This document shows positions 32,103-36,219 of a stretch of 36,219 bases of DNA, in pieces. The stretch comes from Rhodoblastus sp052145335 (GTDB lineage: Bacteria > Pseudomonadota > Alphaproteobacteria > Rhizobiales > Beijerinckiaceae). The notes under the pieces are model-generated. The model did not search any database, was not told where the DNA came from, and saw only the letters and a program-made list of their open reading frames with translations. The number at the start of each line of letters is the position of its first letter. Position 1 is the first letter of the stretch. The translations under genes were made by a program, and so were the position numbers. The DNA lies in NCBI RefSeq assembly GCF_052145335.1, contig NZ_JBKQOU010000249.1:1-36219 (forward strand), written 5' to 3'.

Positions 32103-32585
32103 ATGGCTCTCTCGGACACCCAAATCCGCGCCGCTCAACCCGGCTCTAAAATCGTCAAATTGTCGGACGGCGGCGGGGTGCAATTGTGGATTTCACCCGA
32201 TGGAGCGAAGCGTTGGCGGTTGGCCTATCGGTTCGACGCCGCTCAAAAGGCGCTGGCCATTGGCGTCTATCGCTTTGATAGGCTATTTATTTTTACGCTA
32301 CGATCTTTTCAAGGGCCAACGTTGAGCTTTTGCGCACTAGGAATTCCGGGGGCGCCGCCGCTCGGGCGCCCGAGGGCGAGAGGCATTATGGCCACGTCTT
32401 CAGGCATAAAAGAGCCGACGAGGGCGAGCCATCGTCGGCAAGGGAAACGCGGCCCGCGGGAGACGGTTAATCGTCGAGGTTTTTTCTCAATATTTGGCTT
32501 CGACAGAATTCCAAACTTCCGGATGAGGTCTAGCCAAAATTCTCGGGGCCCTACCTTGACGGTCGGAGACGTTCAATTTTGCTAA
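32103..32585 (+). pseudogene. truncated tyrosine integrase, N-terminal domain only
   Basis: The first 56 codons (32103-32270) encode MALSDTQIRAAQPGSKIVKL, then LSDGGGVQLWISPDGAKRWR and AYRFDAAQKALAIGVY, the arm-binding N-terminal domain (DUF4102 type) of P4-like tyrosine recombinases. A full integrase has about 400 residues and continues with a helical core-binding domain and an R-H-R-Y catalytic domain; all of that is missing. After GVY the frame runs on to 32585 through sequence with no integrase likeness. The start, directly after the nested repeats and 163 bases past the tRNA-Phe gene, is the normal place for such an integrase. I read it as the relic of an island that once sat in the tRNA gene, later cut by a deletion at about 32271. 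Confidence 0.8.
32271..32581. other. unassigned sequence with palindromes between integrase and LuxR relics
   Basis: No recognisable gene. It contains a 14-base perfect palindrome, CTCGGGCGCCCGAG, at 32361-32374, and a perfect 8-bp stem GCCGACGA/TCGTCGGC (32414-32439) with a 10-base loop. Its first part is AT-rich (GCTATTTATTTTTACGC). It is probably scrambled island remnant. Confidence 0.5.
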
Positions 32586-32690
32586 ATGGCGCCGATATGC
32601 GCTTTCGCCGTCGTGATGGAAATTCCGACTTCATAGCTGATTTGCTTGTTCGGCAAACCTTTAGGATCGCCGAAGGATGTTTGCTAAAGT
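32538..32690 (-). pseudogene. decayed LuxR-type DNA-binding domain
   Basis: On the minus strand, 32659-32585 encodes GLPNKQISYEVGISITTAKA then HIGAI, the helix-turn-helix of NarL/LuxR response regulators. A TAG stop (32584-32582) stands where a Leu codon is usual. A one-base deletion in the following A run moves the continuation LNVSDRQ into another frame; intact relatives read AIL-x-KL-NVSDRTQA. No receiver domain is present, and the segment upstream is broken and cut near the AraC gene at 32691. It is a clear fossil, not a working gene. It may have arrived with the integrated element or been a chromosomal gene truncated by it. Confidence 0.75.
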
Positions 32691-33737
32691 TCAAGAGACG
32701 ATCATGCGGCGAAAATCCTGCGGCGTGGTCTTGGTCCAGCGGCGAAATGACTGACGGAAATTGGCCGCATCGCTAAAGCCGAGGGCGCCGGCGATATCTT
32801 CGACCGTCATTTGCGTGTCGCGGAGATATTTGATGGCGAGATGACTTTTCAACTCGCCAATGAGTTCGCCGAACGACGTCTCCTGTTCCTTCAGTTTTCG
32901 CCTCAGCGTACGGGCCGGCACACCCAGTTGACGCGCGATCTCACTGAAGTCCGTTCGTCGTCCGATCGAGGCGAGCAAAGTCTGGCGCACCTGTTCGGCG
33001 ACGCCAACCCGTTGCGCCAATTCTTCCTCAAGCTCGTCGCAAAGACCGATAACTGACGCGTAGGCGATCTCGTTTCCGCAACGGGGCTCGGCGTTCAGCC
33101 AAGCCGCGTCGAACATCAGCCGATTCTCGGGCTGGCGGCGCCGGCACGGGCATCCCAGGGTTTGTTCAAAAGGCGCGTTCGATTCATGACCGCAAAAAGT
33201 CATTTGCAATTCAGACGGCGCGAAGGCGGAACCCATGATGTCGCGATGAAGGGCGATGTGAGTAGCGAACTGCATTTCGACAATGAACCGATAAAGACTG
33301 CGATCGATCGCCGGATGCGGCAGAGGATCGATGACCCAGACGCCATGGGTCTGGGTTTCCTCGAATCTGAGCCTAACCACAGGCGTCGCGAGATGATGAT
33401 ATTTCACGACGAATTTCATCGTTTCGCGAAAATTGGTGCTGCTGAGAATCGCGAAGCCATACATTCCGTAAGCTGCGACATGCGACTTCAGGCCGGTCCG
33501 GAAGGCGAAGTCCGGATTGCGGGTCAGCCGCATGGCGTTGCGGTACGATACGATGACCTGATTGACCGACACGAGCACGTTCGGGGAGCGCAACTGCTGC
33601 TCGGTCAGTTGCGTTCCCTGCAGCGCATCGCTCAACGGCACGCCCTCGGCGGCCAGAGCGTCGGCTACCCTAGCTATCTTGACCGGGGGGTAAATCTTCT
33701 GGTCCCAACGCGCTCTGATCATGACGCCCCACCGCAT
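32691..33737 (-). CDS. AraC-family transcriptional regulator
   Basis: A 348-residue regulator. Residues from about 15 to 210 resemble the arabinose-binding-type N-terminal domain common in OruR/ArgR-like AraC proteins (LTEQQLRSPNVLVSVNQVI, GMYGFAILSSTNFRETMKFV). The C-terminal domain has two helix-turn-helix units: FSEIARQLGVPARTLRRKLK and VEDIAGALGFSDAANFRQSF, ending RRWTKTTPQDFRRM. The start may be the ATG at 33737 or the one at 33722; GGTGGGG lies just before the latter, and no good site precedes the former. It lies 47 bases downstream of the beta-oxidation gene on the same strand. Regulators of this type usually sense small organic molecules and act on neighbouring genes, so control of the fatty-acid genes is possible but unproven. 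Confidence 0.9.
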   Translation of the reverse strand: MRWGVMIRARWDQKIYPPVKIARVADALAAEGVPLSDALQGTQLTEQQLRSPNVLVSVNQVIVSYRNAMRLTRNPDFAFRTGLKSHVAAYGMYGFAILSSTNFRETMKFVVKYHHLATPVVRLRFEETQTHGVWVIDPLPHPAIDRSLYRFIVEMQFATHIALHRDIMGSAFAPSELQMTFCGHESNAPFEQTLGCPCRRRQPENRLMFDAAWLNAEPRCGNEIAYASVIGLCDELEEELAQRVGVAEQVRQTLLASIGRRTDFSEIARQLGVPARTLRRKLKEQETSFGELIGELKSHLAIKYLRDTQMTVEDIAGALGFSDAANFRQSFRRWTKTTPQDFRRMIVS

Positions 33738-33784
33738 ATTGACAGCGCCCGGCTCAATCCTGTCCTCCTTCGTTCCAAGCCTTT

Positions 33785-36082
33785 TCAGTTTCGAAGCGGC
33801 TTTCCCGTCTCCAGCATGGCGCGAATGCGGGCGCGCGTCGGCTCGGTTCGCACCAGTTCCATGAAGCCGGCCCGCTCAAGGTCGAACAAAACGTCCTCGG
33901 GCTGCGGCCGCGTCGGATCGGAGGCGCCGCCGCTCAACACTTCCGCCAGCGTTTCCGCGACGACCCGGTCGTGCGGTTTGATCCGGCCGGCGGCAAAAGC
34001 GGTGTCGATGGCATTGCGCAAAGCCTGACGCCCGGAGGGGCCGGACAGGACCACGAGAGCTGGCTCCGGCGCCTTGTAGTCCTTGACCAGGGCGAGGGCT
34101 CTCGCCTTGGCGTCGGCGAGCAGCCGCTCGCGATTCATCGTCACGCCGTCGGTCGCGCGCAGGAAGCCGAGTTCTTGGGCTTGAAAAGCCGAACTGCTGA
34201 TTTTCGCCGGGAAGATCGTTTCAAATGCCGCCAAAGCGGGCGCGACCGGTCCCTTGGTCCGCGACTTGTCGGCGATAAGGCGCAGCAACAGTTCCTTGCC
34301 GCCGCCCCAGCCGGGGATGACGCCGATATTGGTTTCGACCAGACCGATATTGGTTTCAGCGTGGGCCTGGATCGCCGAGCAATGCAGCGCGATTTCGCAG
34401 CCTCCGCCGAGAGCCATGCCGGCGACGGCGGCGACGCTCGGATGAGCGGCGAATTTCAGCCGCCGGAACGCCTGCTGTCCGCGAATGCAGAAAGCTTCGA
34501 TGAAGGCAAAATCGCCGCGCTCCGCCGCGTCCAGCATCGGTTTCAGATTGGCGCCGGCGGAAAAAGCGGCGCCCTCGTTGCCGATCACCAAGGCCTGGAA
34601 GTTCCTGGCTGTTTCGTCCAGCGCGCTTTCGACGCCGGTCATCAGATCGCTGTCGAAAGCATTCATTTTGGTGTGGAATTCGAGACAGGCGACGCCGTCG
34701 CCGAGATCCCATATCGAGGCGGCGCTGTTGCCGGCGACCGGCTTGGCCGCCAGTTTGAGATCGTCGAGCGACAGCACTCCCGCCGCCCGATGCAGCGGGA
34801 GATAACCGATGGCGGGCGCGAGGATTTCGCGTTTGGCGTCGGCGATGCGATAAAAGCTTCCTGCTTGCGCCGCCTGCGCAAGAATCGGCGGGACCTTTTC
34901 GCCTCGCTTGGCCAATTGTTCGGCGAACCAGGCGGGACCGACCGCGTCGATCAGTTCGAACGGGCCGCGTCCCCAGGCATAGCCGAGCCGCATCGCTTCA
35001 TCGACTTCCGCCGGCGTGTCGGCGATTTCGGGAACCAGCGAGGCCGCATAGGCGAGCGTCCTGCCCATGACCGCCCAGGCGTAAAGGCCGCCGCGGTCGC
35101 CATGCGAAAGCAGCGCGCGCAGATCCCTGGCCCCGAGGCCAAGGCTTTGCAGGTCCGGCTTTTGCAGGTCGCGATAGGCGCCGCTCGTTAGATCGAGCGC
35201 TTCGCGGACGCGATTGCCGTCGCGCTGCGCCTGACGGAAGAAACCAGCGCCGGCCTTGCGGCCGATGCGGCCTTCCGCGATCATGGTGTTGATCAGCGGA
35301 ATGTCGAAGGAATAGCTTTGCACCAGGTCGCCCGGCGGCAAAGTCTTGTGCAGGCTGCCGAGGATATGCGGCATCAGATCGACGCCGACCAGATCGAGCA
35401 GGCCGAAAATGCCGGTGCTGGGAATGCCGAAAGGCTTGCCGATGACGGCGTCGGCTTCCTCGACGCTGACGCCGAGTTTCAACGCTTCAACCAGCCCGGC
35501 GGCGAGCCACAGGCAGCCGATGCGGTTGGCGATGAAGCCGGGCGTGTCCTTGCAGGTGACCAGGCCCTTGCCGAGATGAATATCGGAAAAGGCGCGGACC
35601 GCTTCCTCCGCTTCCGGCCGAGTCCGCAGGCTGGAGACGATTTCCAGCAGACGCATGTAGCGCGGCGGGTTGAAGAAATGGGTGATGAGGAAATCGCCGG
35701 CGAAACGCGCGCCCAGTCCTTCGGTCAGCACGTCGAGCGGAATGGTCGAGGTGTTGGACGAAACGATCGAGCCGTCCTTGCGGACGCTTTCCAGTTTCTG
35801 GAACAGGTCGCGCTTGATTTCCGGCTTTTCCGCCACCGCCTCGATGATCCAGTCGGCTCCCGCGACCAGCGACAGTTCGCTGGTGGCGCCGGTCGTAATC
35901 CGCTCGGCGAAACTCGCGCGCATAAAGCCGCCGGCCTTGAGCTGCTTGGCCACGCCTTCGCGGGCGAATTTGGCGTCGAGGTCCAGCAGGACCACTTCGA
36001 CGCCGGCATTGGCGAGATGGGCCGCGATACCGGAGCCCATCACGCCGGCGCCGATGACGGCGACCTTCTTGAACGAGACCAT
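33785..36082 (-). CDS. 3-hydroxyacyl-CoA dehydrogenase / enoyl-CoA hydratase (FadN-like domain order)
   Basis: A 765-residue beta-oxidation enzyme. The N-terminal NAD-binding domain starts VAVIGAGVMGSGIAAHLANA and includes the catalytic His region FLITHFFNPPRYMRLLEIV; two dehydrogenase C-terminal-type domains follow. The last about 290 residues are an enoyl-CoA hydratase/crotonase domain with GNEGAAFSAGANL, MALGGGCEIALHCS and a glutamate-bearing VETNIGVIPGWGG. This order (dehydrogenase first, hydratase last) is that of FadN-type proteins and the reverse of E. coli FadB/FadJ. The ATG at 36082 shares one base with the stop of the upstream thiolase gene, forming a fadA-fadN-like pair: hydration, oxidation and thiolysis in one transcript. 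Confidence 0.93.
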   Translation of the reverse strand: MVSFKKVAVIGAGVMGSGIAAHLANAGVEVVLLDLDAKFAREGVAKQLKAGGFMRASFAERITTGATSELSLVAGADWIIEAVAEKPEIKRDLFQKLESVRKDGSIVSSNTSTIPLDVLTEGLGARFAGDFLITHFFNPPRYMRLLEIVSSLRTRPEAEEAVRAFSDIHLGKGLVTCKDTPGFIANRIGCLWLAAGLVEALKLGVSVEEADAVIGKPFGIPSTGIFGLLDLVGVDLMPHILGSLHKTLPPGDLVQSYSFDIPLINTMIAEGRIGRKAGAGFFRQAQRDGNRVREALDLTSGAYRDLQKPDLQSLGLGARDLRALLSHGDRGGLYAWAVMGRTLAYAASLVPEIADTPAEVDEAMRLGYAWGRGPFELIDAVGPAWFAEQLAKRGEKVPPILAQAAQAGSFYRIADAKREILAPAIGYLPLHRAAGVLSLDDLKLAAKPVAGNSAASIWDLGDGVACLEFHTKMNAFDSDLMTGVESALDETARNFQALVIGNEGAAFSAGANLKPMLDAAERGDFAFIEAFCIRGQQAFRRLKFAAHPSVAAVAGMALGGGCEIALHCSAIQAHAETNIGLVETNIGVIPGWGGGKELLLRLIADKSRTKGPVAPALAAFETIFPAKISSSAFQAQELGFLRATDGVTMNRERLLADAKARALALVKDYKAPEPALVVLSGPSGRQALRNAIDTAFAAGRIKPHDRVVAETLAEVLSGGASDPTRPQPEDVLFDLERAGFMELVRTEPTRARIRAMLETGKPLRN

Positions 36083-36219
36083 TACGCCGCCTCCACGATC
36101 ATCGAAATGCCCTGGCCGCCGCCGATGCATTGGGTGGCGAGGCCGTAGCGTCCGCCGTCGCGCTTGAGCACCATCGAGGCCTTGCCGACGAGGCGCGCGC
36201 CGGTGCCGCCGAGCGGATG
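36082..36219 (-). CDS. acetyl-CoA acyltransferase (thiolase), C-terminal end only
   Basis: The last 45 codons of a thiolase, running off the right edge. Visible are the catalytic histidine in the first residues HPLGGTGARLVGKA and the catalytic cysteine in ATQCIGGGQGISM, ending IVEAA. Thiolases release acetyl-CoA in the last step of beta-oxidation. The stop TAA overlaps the next start by one base (TAATG), indicating coupling to the dehydrogenase/hydratase. Chain-length preference cannot be seen from this fragment. Confidence 0.95.
   Translation of the reverse strand, partial: HPLGGTGARLVGKASMVLKRDGGRYGLATQCIGGGQGISMIVEAA

Noticed and set aside
32103..32585. Programmed frameshift in the integrase gene
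   Set aside because: No continuation of integrase sequence was recognised in any plus-strand frame after 32270, so this is loss of the rest of the gene, not a frameshift.

Overview
The window is about 36 kb of GC-rich bacterial chromosome. It is most probably from an alphaproteobacterium of the order Hyphomicrobiales, in the neighbourhood of Beijerinckiaceae or Methylocystaceae. This rests on the look of the proteins (IF-1, IlvC, the nadABC block, the maf-yacG pair), on NadQ-like operator palindromes in front of nadA, and on codon use. It is an inference, not a computed placement. Nearly all of the window is ordinary chromosome; only about 31.8-33.7 kb looks accessory.

Layout. 0-1.5 kb: a PiT phosphate permease cut by the left edge. 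1.6-4.6 kb: a small conserved hypothetical, a SAM methyltransferase, an acyl-CoA synthetase-type ligase and an Rrf2 regulator with four cysteines. 4.7-6.1 kb: an AmpG-like MFS transporter, divergent from the Rrf2 gene. 6.1-15.2 kb: a glycogen cluster, glgP-glgC-glgA-pgm-glgX, for making and degrading glycogen, without the branching enzyme glgB. 15.2-16.7 kb: a convergent polytopic membrane protein. 16.8-20.5 kb: nadA-nadB-nadC, de novo NAD synthesis from aspartate to nicotinate mononucleotide, preceded by two near-identical palindromes that look like operators. 20.6-22.4 kb: an exported TPR protein. 22.5-24.1 kb: three paralogous SnoaL/NTF2-like small proteins. 24.2-25.2 kb: ilvC.

25.4-28.5 kb: msrB-dipZ-msrA, which I read as an envelope methionine-sulfoxide repair unit. 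MsrB has a Tat-like signal and MsrA a Sec-like signal. Both keep only the catalytic cysteine (plus the four zinc cysteines in MsrB). The gene between them encodes a membrane CcdA domain fused to a thioredoxin-like domain that could bring electrons across the membrane. This is the most coherent functional module beyond textbook operons here. 28.5-31.0 kb, all on the minus strand: a divergent Nramp-type transporter, yacG, maf and infA. 31.4-31.7 kb: a short phasin-like protein.

31.8-33.7 kb, the accessory zone: a tRNA-Phe(GAA) gene with a good promoter, then a tyrosine-integrase gene reduced to its N-terminal domain, a decayed LuxR-type DNA-binding domain with a stop and a frameshift, and an AraC-family regulator. 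This looks like the scar of an element that integrated at the tRNA gene. 33.8-36.2 kb: a bifunctional 3-hydroxyacyl-CoA dehydrogenase/enoyl-CoA hydratase preceded by the end of a thiolase, i.e. fatty-acid beta-oxidation, running off the right edge.

I found no CRISPR array, rRNA, complete transposon or replication origin.
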